64,000 nucleotides of DNA from CAYPFY01 sp964410105. GTDB lineage: Bacteria > Bacteroidota > Ignavibacteria > UBA10030 > SZUA-254. Position numbers and translations under genes: made by a program. Below the pieces are notes generated by a model. That model searched no databases and was not told the origin of the DNA. It was given only the letters and a program-made list of their open reading frames with translations. Positions 23,102 through 30,409 of the stretch are shown in pieces. Position 1 is the first letter of the stretch, and the number at the start of each line of letters is the position of its first letter. The stretch is taken from NCBI GenBank assembly GCA_964410105.1, contig CAYPFY010000014.1, forward strand, positions 1 to 64,000. Direction: 5' to 3'.

Positions 23102-23464
23102 ATGATCAGAAAATCCCGAAGCGAAGCCCGAAGCAAGGTCAAAACCCGGATCGCGAAGAAAATCCGGGGGACCCCCGAACAGCCGCGGCTCACCGTCTAC
23201 AGGAGCCTCCACCACATCTATGCCCAGGTGGTCGATGATTCCGTCGCAAAAACCCTTGCAGCGGCGTCGTCGCTGGAATTGCGCGAGGAGCTCAAGGGCG
23301 TCAAGGGGATGAAGGAAATCGCCAAGCGGGTGGGAATGAGCGTCGCCAAAAAGGCGATTGGGAAGAATATCAGCCGGGTGGTATTCGACCGGAACGGTTA
23401 TCTCTATCACGGGGTTGTCAAATCGATGGCCGACGGCGCCCGGGAAGCGGGGTTGAAATTTTGA
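23102..23464 (+). CDS. rplR: 50S ribosomal protein L18
   Basis: A 120-residue L18 that binds 5S rRNA with L5. It has the basic N-terminus, the PRLTVYRSLHHIYAQVVDD region and the C-terminal FDRNGYLYHGVVKSMADGAREAGL. Its stop is followed by 29 bases and then a tRNA-Gln gene rather than rpsE. Confidence 0.96.
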   Translation: MIRKSRSEARSKVKTRIAKKIRGTPEQPRLTVYRSLHHIYAQVVDDSVAKTLAAASSLELREELKGVKGMKEIAKRVGMSVAKKAIGKNISRVVFDRNGYLYHGVVKSMADGAREAGLKF

Positions 23465-23493
23465 CGCCCTCTCCCCCCGGACGACGCAACAGT

Positions 23494-23564
23494 TGCCGGG
23501 TCGTCTAATGGCAGGACAGCGCCCTTTGGAGGCGCCAGTGGAGGTCCGAATCCTCCCCCGGCAG
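23494..23564 (+). tRNA. tRNA-Gln (TTG anticodon) inside the spc operon
   Basis: The acceptor stem TGCCGGG (23494-23500) pairs perfectly with CCCGGCA (23557-23563), with discriminator G at 23564. The anticodon arm is GCGCC, CTTTGGA, GGCGC, giving anticodon TTG, and the T arm is GGAGG, TCCGAAT, CCTCC. CCA is not encoded. It lies on the same strand between rplR and rpsE with no promoter or terminator visible on either side, so it should be cut out of the ribosomal protein mRNA by RNase P and a 3' nuclease. Confidence 0.93.
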
Positions 23565-23594
23565 CATTTTTCTTGACTATCGGAGCACTGAATC

Positions 23595-24113
23595 GTGGCA
23601 CGTATCAAAGCAGGTGAACTCGATCTTAAGGACCGGCTGGTCCATATCAATCGCGTGGCGAAGGTCGTCAAAGGAGGACGGCGCTTCAGTTTCAGCGCGA
23701 TAGTCGTCGTCGGCGACGGAAACGGACATGTCGGGATCGGCCTCGGGAAGGCGAACGAAGTCCAGGACGCCATCTCGAAAGGCATCGATGACGCAAAGAA
23801 AAACGTCGTCCGGGTCTCCATCATCAACGGCACCATCCCGCACGAGACCTTTGCGAAATTCGGGGCCTCGCGAGTGCTCCTGAAACCCGCATCCCCCGGC
23901 ACAGGCCTCATCGCCGGAGGCGGCGTCCGTGCGGTGCTCGAATCGGCCGGAGTCAAGGATATTCTCACGAAATCGATCGGGTCGTCGAACCCCCATAACG
24001 TCGTGAAGGCGACCCTCAACGCCCTCCTCTCGCTCGTCGACGCGCGCACCATGGCGCTACGGCGCGGGATGGAATTGCACGAATTGTTCGGCACACCGGT
24101 CCAAGCGAACTGA
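23595..24113 (+). CDS. rpsE: 30S ribosomal protein S5
   Basis: A 172-residue S5 in the mRNA entry and decoding region. The N-terminal double-stranded RNA-binding domain has DRLVHINRVAKVVKGGRRF, and the C-terminal domain has GIIAGG-type sequence (TGLIAGGGVRAVLE). Translation starts at GTG 23595 behind GGAG. It is the first gene after the embedded tRNA-Gln. Confidence 0.96.
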   Translation: MARIKAGELDLKDRLVHINRVAKVVKGGRRFSFSAIVVVGDGNGHVGIGLGKANEVQDAISKGIDDAKKNVVRVSIINGTIPHETFAKFGASRVLLKPASPGTGLIAGGGVRAVLESAGVKDILTKSIGSSNPHNVVKATLNALLSLVDARTMALRRGMELHELFGTPVQAN

Positions 24114-24117
24114 CGAT

Positions 24118-24306
24118 ATGGCGAAACAAATAAAGATCACACAGATCGTGAGTCAGAACGATTGCCTCGAAGTCCAGAAGCGCACCATCAGGGCGCTGGG
24201 GCTGGGGCGTCCCCGTTATTCCACGGTGAAAAACGACACCCCGCAGATCCGCGGGATGATCAACGTCGTGAAGCACCTGGTGAAGGTGGAAGAGGTGAAA
24301 AAGTGA
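24118..24306 (+). CDS. rpmD: 50S ribosomal protein L30
   Basis: A 62-residue L30 (KITQIVSQNDCLEVQKRTIRALGL and the later QIRGMINVVKHLVKVEE fit the family). L30 is missing from several bacterial lineages, so its presence is a useful marker. Its stop overlaps the rplO start as GTGA. Confidence 0.94.
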   Translation: MAKQIKITQIVSQNDCLEVQKRTIRALGLGRPRYSTVKNDTPQIRGMINVVKHLVKVEEVKK

Positions 24307-24779
24307 AGCCCATTCTGAGCAACCTCCACTACGCCAAGGGATCCAGGAAGAAGGTGAAACGTATCGGCCGCGGCCAGGGATCAGGCCACGGCGGCACCGC
24401 TACCCGCGGACACAAAGGGGAAGGAGCCCGTTCCGGAACGCACTACCGGCCCTGGTTCGAAGGGGGTCAGATGCCCCTCATCCGCAGGGTGCCCAAGTTC
24501 GGCTTCCACAGTCCTTTTCGCGTGGAGTACCAGGTCGTTAATGTCGCGCGGCTCGAAGAGCTAGCCTCAGGCGGCAAATTCGCCGACGGCACCGTCAATC
24601 CTGCCATCCTCTACTCGCTCGGCGCGGTCCGTAAGAAATCGGCTCCGGTGAAGATTCTCGGGGAAGGTGATCTCAAGTCGAAGCTCCAGATCACGGCGCA
24701 TTCCTTCAGCAAGTCGGCGGCGCAGAAAATCGAAAAGGCCGGAGGAAAAGCCATCATCCTTTCCCAGAAGTCGACATAG
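24303..24779 (+). CDS. rplO: 50S ribosomal protein L15
   Basis: A 158-residue L15, a late-assembly hub of the large subunit. The start is GTG at 24303, overlapping the rpmD stop; this gives the family N-terminus with GSRKKVKRIGRGQGSGHGGTA shortly after. The long basic N-terminal tail and the central GGQMPLIRRVPKFGF segment are typical. Confidence 0.95.
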   Translation: MKPILSNLHYAKGSRKKVKRIGRGQGSGHGGTATRGHKGEGARSGTHYRPWFEGGQMPLIRRVPKFGFHSPFRVEYQVVNVARLEELASGGKFADGTVNPAILYSLGAVRKKSAPVKILGEGDLKSKLQITAHSFSKSAAQKIEKAGGKAIILSQKST

Positions 24780-24782
24780 CGA

Positions 24783-26117
24783 ATGGCCAAGCTCGGCGAA
24801 AGTTTTCGTAATATTTTCAAGATCCAGGAGCTCCGGGCCCGCATCATGTACACTGCCGGGCTCCTGATCGTGGTCCGTTTCGGGTCCCATATCACCCTCC
24901 CCGGCATCGATGCCAAAGTTCTCTCGGAGGTCATCAGGACCCAGTCCCAGAATACGCTGTTCGGTCTCTACGACCTCTTCGTGGGCGGGGCGTTCCGCAA
25001 CGCGGCGATCTTCGCCCTCGGGATCATGCCCTATATCAGCTCCTCGATCATCATCCAGCTCCTCGGCGCGGTGATCCCCTACTTCCAGAAGCTGACCAAG
25101 GAAGGTGAAGAGGGGCGGAAGAAAATCACGCAGCTCACCCGGTACGGCACGGTGCTTATCTCCCTGCTCCAGGCCTGGGGAGTCAGCGTGCAGCTCTCGA
25201 GCATGTCGGCCGCCGGCTCGCCGATCATCCCCCCCGAGGTTCAGGGGTTCGGGTTCCACCTCTCCACGATGATCGTCCTTGCGGCGGGGACGATCTTCAT
25301 GATGTGGCTCGGTGAGCAGATCACGGAACGGGGGATCGGGAACGGCATCTCGCTGATCATCTTCATCGGCATCATCGCCCGGTTCCCGAACGCGATCCTG
25401 GATGAAGTCCAGCTGGTCAGCTCGCGCACGCGGAGCATCATCGTCGAGCTGGTCATCGTCGCTCTCATGGTGTTCATCGTCGCCGGAATCGTCCTGGTGA
25501 CTCAGGCGACGCGCCGCATCCCGGTCCAATACGCCAAGAGGGTGGTGGGCCGAAAAATTTACGGCGGGGTGACGCAGTATATCCCCATGCGGGTGAATAC
25601 GGCGGGGGTGATGCCTATCATCTTCGCCCAGGCGATCATGTTCATCCCGAGCACGATCCTGACGTTTTTCCCTGACAGCGAGTTTCTTCAGGGGGTCGCC
25701 GGATATCTGAATTATACGTCGATATCCTACTCGGTCGTCTACGGGCTGATGATTATTTTCTTCACCTACTTCTACACGGCCGTCGCCTTTAATCCGAAGG
25801 ACGTCGCCGAGACGATGCAGAAACAAGGGGGATTCATCCCCGGCATAAGGCCGGGGAAGAATACCTCCGACTTCATCGACAATATTCTGACGAAAATTAC
25901 GCTCCCCGGGTCGATCTTTCTTGCGATCGTCGCCATCCTGCCGGCCATCATGGTGCGGATGGGAGTCACGACCAATTTTGCAAGCTTTTTCGGCGGCACC
26001 AGCCTTCTGATCGTCGTCGGCGTCGGGCTTGACACCCTTCAGCAAATTGAATCGCATCTCCTGATGCGCCACTATGACGGGTTCATGAAGAGCGGAAAGA
26101 TCAAGGGCCGGCGATGA
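24783..26117 (+). CDS. secY: Preprotein translocase subunit SecY
   Basis: A 444-residue channel subunit of the translocon with ten predicted membrane spans. Family landmarks are GIMPYISSSIIIQLL near residue 81, ERGIGNGISLIIF near 182 and the cytosolic loop with RRIPVQYAKR near 240. SecE is encoded at the far left of the window. adk, often found between secY and map, is absent. Confidence 0.97.
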   Translation: MAKLGESFRNIFKIQELRARIMYTAGLLIVVRFGSHITLPGIDAKVLSEVIRTQSQNTLFGLYDLFVGGAFRNAAIFALGIMPYISSSIIIQLLGAVIPYFQKLTKEGEEGRKKITQLTRYGTVLISLLQAWGVSVQLSSMSAAGSPIIPPEVQGFGFHLSTMIVLAAGTIFMMWLGEQITERGIGNGISLIIFIGIIARFPNAILDEVQLVSSRTRSIIVELVIVALMVFIVAGIVLVTQATRRIPVQYAKRVVGRKIYGGVTQYIPMRVNTAGVMPIIFAQAIMFIPSTILTFFPDSEFLQGVAGYLNYTSISYSVVYGLMIIFFTYFYTAVAFNPKDVAETMQKQGGFIPGIRPGKNTSDFIDNILTKITLPGSIFLAIVAILPAIMVRMGVTTNFASFFGGTSLLIVVGVGLDTLQQIESHLLMRHYDGFMKSGKIKGRR

Positions 26118-26163
26118 GCGCTGGGCGCGATGGGGCATGCGACAGCGGAGAGCTTCACCTGCG

Positions 26164-26928
26164 ATGGCGAAGGCAACGATAAAGTCGCCGCAGGAAATTG
26201 CCTGGATGAGAGAGAATTGTCGGATTGTGGGGGAGGTTCTTCGATTGCTGAAGGATCTCATCCGGCCCGGGATAACAACCCGGGAGCTTGATACGTTCGC
26301 CGAGGATTACATCCGCTCTCAGGGCGCCCTCCCGGCCTTCAAGGGATACGGGAACGACAAGGAGAATCTTTTCCCGGCCAGCCTCTGTACCTCGGTCGAC
26401 GATGAGGTCGTTCATGGTATCCCGGGCGATCGGAGGCTCGAGGAAGGTGAGATCATCTCCCTTGACGTGGGAGTAAAAAAAAACCATTTTTACGGCGACG
26501 GCGCCTGGACATTCCCGGTGGGCAAAGTCCGTGATGAAAGGCTCCGCCTGCTGAAGATCACCGAGGAATCCCTTTACCGGGGGATTTCCCAGGCCCGGGC
26601 CGGCAACCATGTCCACGATATCTCGGCCGCGGTCCAGTCGTGCGTCGAGGGGGCGGGGTTTTCTGTCGTGCGGGACCTGGTCGGGCACGGCGTCGGCCGC
26701 CACCTGCACGAGGAGCCGGCGATCCCCAACTACGGGGAAGCGGGCACGGGCCCAGTGCTCCAGAAGGGGATGACCCTGGCCATCGAGCCCATGGTGAATT
26801 CAGGCGGCTACCGGGTACGCATCGATAGCGACGGATGGACGATCCGGACGGCGGACCGTTCTCCGTCGGCTCATTTCGAACATACGATCCTGGTGACCGA
26901 TAATACACCCGAAATTCTCACAACGTGA
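26164..26928 (+). CDS. map: Methionine aminopeptidase, type I
   Basis: A 254-residue enzyme that removes the initiator Met from nascent proteins. The dimetal ligands fall in LDVGVKKNHFYGDGAW, GHGVGRHLHEEPAIPNYG, TLAIEPMV and the C-terminal FEHTILVTD. I start it at ATG 26164 (MAKATIKSPQEIAWMREN), matching the family; nine further in-frame codons upstream look untranslated. The upstream GGAGAG is a possible ribosome binding site. Confidence 0.95.
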   Translation: MAKATIKSPQEIAWMRENCRIVGEVLRLLKDLIRPGITTRELDTFAEDYIRSQGALPAFKGYGNDKENLFPASLCTSVDDEVVHGIPGDRRLEEGEIISLDVGVKKNHFYGDGAWTFPVGKVRDERLRLLKITEESLYRGISQARAGNHVHDISAAVQSCVEGAGFSVVRDLVGHGVGRHLHEEPAIPNYGEAGTGPVLQKGMTLAIEPMVNSGGYRVRIDSDGWTIRTADRSPSAHFEHTILVTDNTPEILTT

Positions 26929-26936
26929 CGGCGTGA

Positions 26937-27155
26937 ATGGCTAAGCAGGGACCGATCACAATGGATGGCGTCATCACCGAGACGCTTCCGAACGCCATGT
27001 TCAGGGTGAAACTGGATAACGGTCATGAGATACTCGCTGTGATTTCAGGGAAAATGCGCATGCATTACATAAAAATCCTGGTGGGGGATAAGGTCACCGT
27101 CGAAATGTCGCCCTACGACCTTTCGAAGGGGCGGATAACCTACCGGTACAAGTGA
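26937..27155 (+). CDS. infA: Translation initiation factor IF-1
   Basis: A 72-residue OB-fold factor that binds the 30S A site. The core reads GVITETLPNAMFRVKLDNGHEILA, then SGKMRMHYIKILVGDKV and SPYDLSKGRITYRYK at the C-terminus, all standard. It lies between map and rpmJ, the usual position in the alpha operon. Confidence 0.96.
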   Translation: MAKQGPITMDGVITETLPNAMFRVKLDNGHEILAVISGKMRMHYIKILVGDKVTVEMSPYDLSKGRITYRYK

Positions 27156-27162
27156 GGGGAAT

Positions 27163-27276
27163 ATGAAAGTACGGTCATCGGTCAAGAGGCTTTGCGATAA
27201 TTGCAAGATCATACGTCGGAAGGGCGTCGTGCGCGTGATCTGCAAGAATCCCAAGCACAAACAACGTCAGGGCTAA
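27163..27276 (+). CDS. rpmJ: 50S ribosomal protein L36
   Basis: A 37-codon gene from ATG 27163 to TAA 27274-27276. The product starts MKVRSSVKRLCDNCK and has the zinc ligands C11, C14, C27 and H32, so it is the zinc-binding (C+) form. AGGGGA lies just upstream. Its place between infA and rpsM is the canonical one. Confidence 0.95.
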   Translation: MKVRSSVKRLCDNCKIIRRKGVVRVICKNPKHKQRQG

Positions 27277-27300
27277 CAGTTCCTCGTGAAAGGATAAAGC

Positions 27301-27684
27301 GTGGCAAGAATAGCGGGAATCGATTTACCCAAGAACAAGCGGTCGGAGATCGGGCTGACCTACATCTACGGAATCGGGAGAAGCACCGCGCAGAATATCC
27401 TCGATCAGGCGGGAATCGGTTACGGGAAAAAGATCGGAGAGTTGAGCGACGACGAGGTTGCCAAGATCCGTTCCATCATCACCTCGGACGTCAAAGTCGA
27501 AGGCGCGCTCCGGAGCGAGACGCAGATGAACATCAAGCGCCTCATGGACATCAATTGCTACCGCGGCCTCCGGCACCGTAAAGGCCTCCCGGTCCGGGGT
27601 CAGAGGACCAGGACCAATGCCCGGACCCGAAAGGGCAAGAGAAAGACCGTGGCCGGCAAGAAGAAAGTGGCCGCCAAGAAATAA
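27301..27684 (+). CDS. rpsM: 30S ribosomal protein S13
   Basis: A 127-residue S13 in the 30S head, bridging to L5. ARIAGIDLPKNKRSEIGLTYI-type start (from GTG 27301, behind AAAGGA) and the C-terminal GLPVRGQRTRTNARTRKG are conserved. The very basic tail reaches the P site in known structures. Confidence 0.96.
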   Translation: MARIAGIDLPKNKRSEIGLTYIYGIGRSTAQNILDQAGIGYGKKIGELSDDEVAKIRSIITSDVKVEGALRSETQMNIKRLMDINCYRGLRHRKGLPVRGQRTRTNARTRKGKRKTVAGKKKVAAKK

Positions 27685-27697
27685 TATTTGAGGAATT

Positions 27698-28111
27698 ATG
27701 CGAAAACAGACCCCATCGGCCGCGACCCAGGCGGGACCGGCCAAGAAGAAGAAAAAAATCCAGGTCGACGTTACCGGGAAGGCGTTCATCAAGGCGACCT
27801 TCAATAACGTGATCGTCACGATCACCGACGTCTACGGGAATGTCATCAGCTGGTCGTCCGCGGGCCGGAACGGCTTCAAGGGATCCAGGAAGAACACGCC
27901 ATTCGCCGCGCAGGTGAGCGCCGAGGCCGCGGCCAAGGAGGCCTTTGACCTGGGGCTTCGAAAAGTCGACGTGTTCGTCAAGGGGCCCGGATCGGGACGG
28001 GAAGCCGGCATACGGTCTCTGCAGAGCGTCGGGCTGGAAGTGCTGAGCATCCGGGATATCACCCCCATCCCGCACAACGGATGCCGCCCCCCGAAGCGGC
28101 GCCGAGTCTAA
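27698..28111 (+). CDS. rpsK: 30S ribosomal protein S11
   Basis: A 137-residue S11 on the 30S platform. After a lysine-rich N-terminus of about 25 residues, FNNVIVTITDVYGNVISWSS and the terminal ITPIPHNGCRPPKRRRV are conserved. GAGGA lies upstream of the ATG. Confidence 0.96.
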   Translation: MRKQTPSAATQAGPAKKKKKIQVDVTGKAFIKATFNNVIVTITDVYGNVISWSSAGRNGFKGSRKNTPFAAQVSAEAAAKEAFDLGLRKVDVFVKGPGSGREAGIRSLQSVGLEVLSIRDITPIPHNGCRPPKRRRV

Positions 28112-28133
28112 CATCCAATAAGTCAGGACATTT

Positions 28134-28763
28134 ATGGGACGATACATCGAAGCGAGTTGCAGGCTGTGCCGGCGTGAGAGGCAGAAACTCTTCCTCAAAG
28201 GCACGAAATGTTTTACGGAAAAATGCCCGGTCGAGAGACGGGGATATCCCCCCGGGCAGCACGGCCAGAACCGCCGTCAGAAAATCTCGGAATACGGCGT
28301 CCAGCTCCGCGAGAAGCAGAAGATCCGCCGGATGTACGGGCTTCAGGAAATCCAGTTCCGCAACTACTTCGAAAAAGCGCTCCGTCAATCGGGGCGTACC
28401 GGAGAGACCCTGGTGAAAATGCTCGAGCGACGCCTCGATAACGTCGTCTACCGGCTGGGATTCGCCCCTTCGCGCAAGGCGGGACGCCAGCTCATCAACC
28501 ACGGTCACCTTATGGTGAACAATCAGGTCGTCACCATTCCGTCCTTCCTCCTGCGGGGGGGAGACGTCATCCAGGTCCGGGAATCGAGCAAGAAGCTCGA
28601 GATCATTCACTCGTCGATGAAGCGTATGAAGGACAGCTCCATGCTCCCGTGGCTCAGCCTCGATAAGGCGGCCATGGCGGGAACGTTTCTCAGCATCCCC
28701 GAACGGGCCGATGTTCCTCTCAATGCCAATGAACAACTCGTTGTCGAGCTTTACTCAAAATAA
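28134..28763 (+). CDS. rpsD: 30S ribosomal protein S4
   Basis: A 209-residue S4, which nucleates 30S assembly and, in E. coli, represses the alpha operon. The N-terminus has four Cys (SCRLC, then TKCFTEKC), the zinc-type form; the YPPGQHG motif and an S4 RNA-binding domain (LERRLDNVVYRLGFAPSRKAGRQ) follow. The Cys-containing form differs from typical Bacteroidota S4, a clue that the organism is outside the core Bacteroidota. Confidence 0.96.
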   Translation: MGRYIEASCRLCRRERQKLFLKGTKCFTEKCPVERRGYPPGQHGQNRRQKISEYGVQLREKQKIRRMYGLQEIQFRNYFEKALRQSGRTGETLVKMLERRLDNVVYRLGFAPSRKAGRQLINHGHLMVNNQVVTIPSFLLRGGDVIQVRESSKKLEIIHSSMKRMKDSSMLPWLSLDKAAMAGTFLSIPERADVPLNANEQLVVELYSK

Positions 28764-28812
28764 CCCCATTATTGATCACCGAGGGTTGACGATAATCAGG
28801 GAGAAGGAGACT

Positions 28813-29802
28813 ATGCCAGTAACAAACTATCAGATGCCAGAGAAAGTCCAGCTCGATGAATCCAGCTACTCGAACACCTTTGGGCGATTCATCCTCCAGC
28901 CCCTCGAAAAAGGGTTCGGGGTGACGATCGGGAACGCGTTCCGCCGGGTGCTCCTTTCGTCGCTCCCCGGCACCGCCTTCACGGCGATCCGGATCGAGGG
29001 CGTGCTTCATGAGTTTTCGACGATCACCGGCGTGGTCGAGGATGTCTCGGAAATAATCCTCAACCTCAAGGCGGTCCGCATGAAGCTGATCAACAAGAAA
29101 CTGAACCGTATCCTCGTCGATCTCAAGGGACCCAAGGACGTCACGGCCGCCGATATCCAGAAAGCCAATCCGGAAACCGAAATATTGAATCCGGGACAGC
29201 ACATCGCTACCCTCAACGCCGGGGCCGCGTTCGAGATGGAACTCCGGATCGGCCGCGGGAAAGGGTACGTCCCGGCGGAAGAAAACCGGACGACCGACCA
29301 GACCACGGGCCTGATCAGCATCGACTCAATCTTCACGCCCATAAGGAACGTCCGCTATTCCGTCGAAACCACACGAGTCGGCCAGCAGACCGACTACGAG
29401 AAGCTGATCCTCGAGATCGAAACGGACGGCTCGATCGCCCCCGACGACGCACTTGCCCAGGCCGCCAATATCCTCCGGGATCACGTCAACCTCTTCCTCA
29501 GCTTTGATATCGAGACGGAACAACACGAGGAGATGCTGGAAAAAGATTCAGAATTCGCTCGAATCCGAAAGATCCTCCAGATGAACGTCGACGAACTGGA
29601 GCTCTCCGTGAGGTCGCACAACTGCCTCCGCGCGGCGAACATCAAGACCATCGCCGACCTCGTCCGCCGGGACGAGCCGGCTTTGCTGAAGTTCAGGAAT
29701 TTCGGAAGAAAATCGCTTGCGGAGCTTTCCGAGATCATCGAACAGTTCGGCCTCAATTTCGGTATGGACGTGGATAAGTACCTTCACAACGGAAACGACT
29801 AG
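28813..29802 (+). CDS. rpoA: DNA-directed RNA polymerase subunit alpha
   Basis: A 329-residue alpha subunit. The N-terminal assembly domain has FGRFILQPLEKGFGVTIGNAFRRVLLSS, and the C-terminal domain (from about residue 255) has the helix-hairpin-helix region ANIKTIADLVRR that binds UP elements and activators. I start it at ATG 28813 behind GAAGGAGA; longer in-frame sequence upstream overlaps rpsD. Confidence 0.97.
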   Translation: MPVTNYQMPEKVQLDESSYSNTFGRFILQPLEKGFGVTIGNAFRRVLLSSLPGTAFTAIRIEGVLHEFSTITGVVEDVSEIILNLKAVRMKLINKKLNRILVDLKGPKDVTAADIQKANPETEILNPGQHIATLNAGAAFEMELRIGRGKGYVPAEENRTTDQTTGLISIDSIFTPIRNVRYSVETTRVGQQTDYEKLILEIETDGSIAPDDALAQAANILRDHVNLFLSFDIETEQHEEMLEKDSEFARIRKILQMNVDELELSVRSHNCLRAANIKTIADLVRRDEPALLKFRNFGRKSLAELSEIIEQFGLNFGMDVDKYLHNGND

Positions 29803-29811
29803 GAGTTTTCA

Positions 29812-30273
29812 ATGCGACACCGCAAATCAGGTCGGAAGCTCAAGAGGACCGCAAGCCATCGCAAAGCCACGCTTTCGGCTCTCTCCACGGCCCTTCTGAG
29901 ACATAAAAAAATCCGCACGACGGTGGCGAAGGCGAAGGAGACCCGGATGGTGGTCGAAAAGCTCATCACCAGGGCGAAAAATGCCATCGCGGCCGAAGGC
30001 GAGAAAAAGAATATCCACGCCCGCCGTATGATCGCCCGCTCCATCCACGACCGCCAGGTCGTCAAGGAGCTTTTTGCCGACATCGCCCCCAAGGTTGCAA
30101 ACCGCCCCGGCGGATATACCCGGGTCGTGAAGCTGGGGCAGCGCTTCGGCGACGGGGCTGAGGTGGCGATTCTGGAACTTGTCGACTTCAACACCGGCCA
30201 GGCAGCCCCCAAACCAGGGGCCAAGGCGAAGTCAAAAAAAGAGAAAAAGGAAAAGAAAGGGGCGAGCGCCTAG
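29812..30273 (+). CDS. rplQ: 50S ribosomal protein L17
   Basis: A 153-residue L17. MRHRKSGRKLKRTASHRKA opens it, and GGYTRVVKLGQRFGDGAEVAILELVD closes the core. The last 25 or so residues are a Lys/Ala/Glu tail beyond the E. coli length of 127. It is the last gene of the 30-kb ribosomal cluster. Confidence 0.96.
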   Translation: MRHRKSGRKLKRTASHRKATLSALSTALLRHKKIRTTVAKAKETRMVVEKLITRAKNAIAAEGEKKNIHARRMIARSIHDRQVVKELFADIAPKVANRPGGYTRVVKLGQRFGDGAEVAILELVDFNTGQAAPKPGAKAKSKKEKKEKKGASA

Positions 30274-30305
30274 CTCCCCTCAGCAGTACCCCCCCCACAT
30301 TGCGC

Positions 30306-30330
30306 GACGGGACCTGCTCCCGTCTCCCTT
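30306..30330 (+). terminator. Terminator after rplQ
   Basis: GACGGGA at 30306-30312 pairs perfectly with TCCCGTC at 30318-30324 around the loop CCTGC, followed by the pyrimidine-rich TCCCTTCTTGTT. This is a plausible intrinsic terminator for the ribosomal superoperon. Its tail overlaps the -35 box of the leuS promoter. Confidence 0.6.
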
Positions 30331-30331
30331 C

Positions 30332-30360
30332 TTGTTAATCCAGCACGAATTGCGTATTTT
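30332..30360 (+). promoter_or_regulatory. Promoter of the leuS operon
   Basis: TTGTTA at 30332-30337, 17 bases, TATTTT at 30355-30360, continuing as TATTTTTGG. The -10 element also fits the Bacteroidota consensus TAnnTTTG. The predicted start near 30367 leaves a leader of about 43 bases. Confidence 0.55.
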
Positions 30361-30409
30361 TGGGTCACTCCCGTTTATCGGCGAATATTGAGACGACTAT
30401 CAGATTCCC

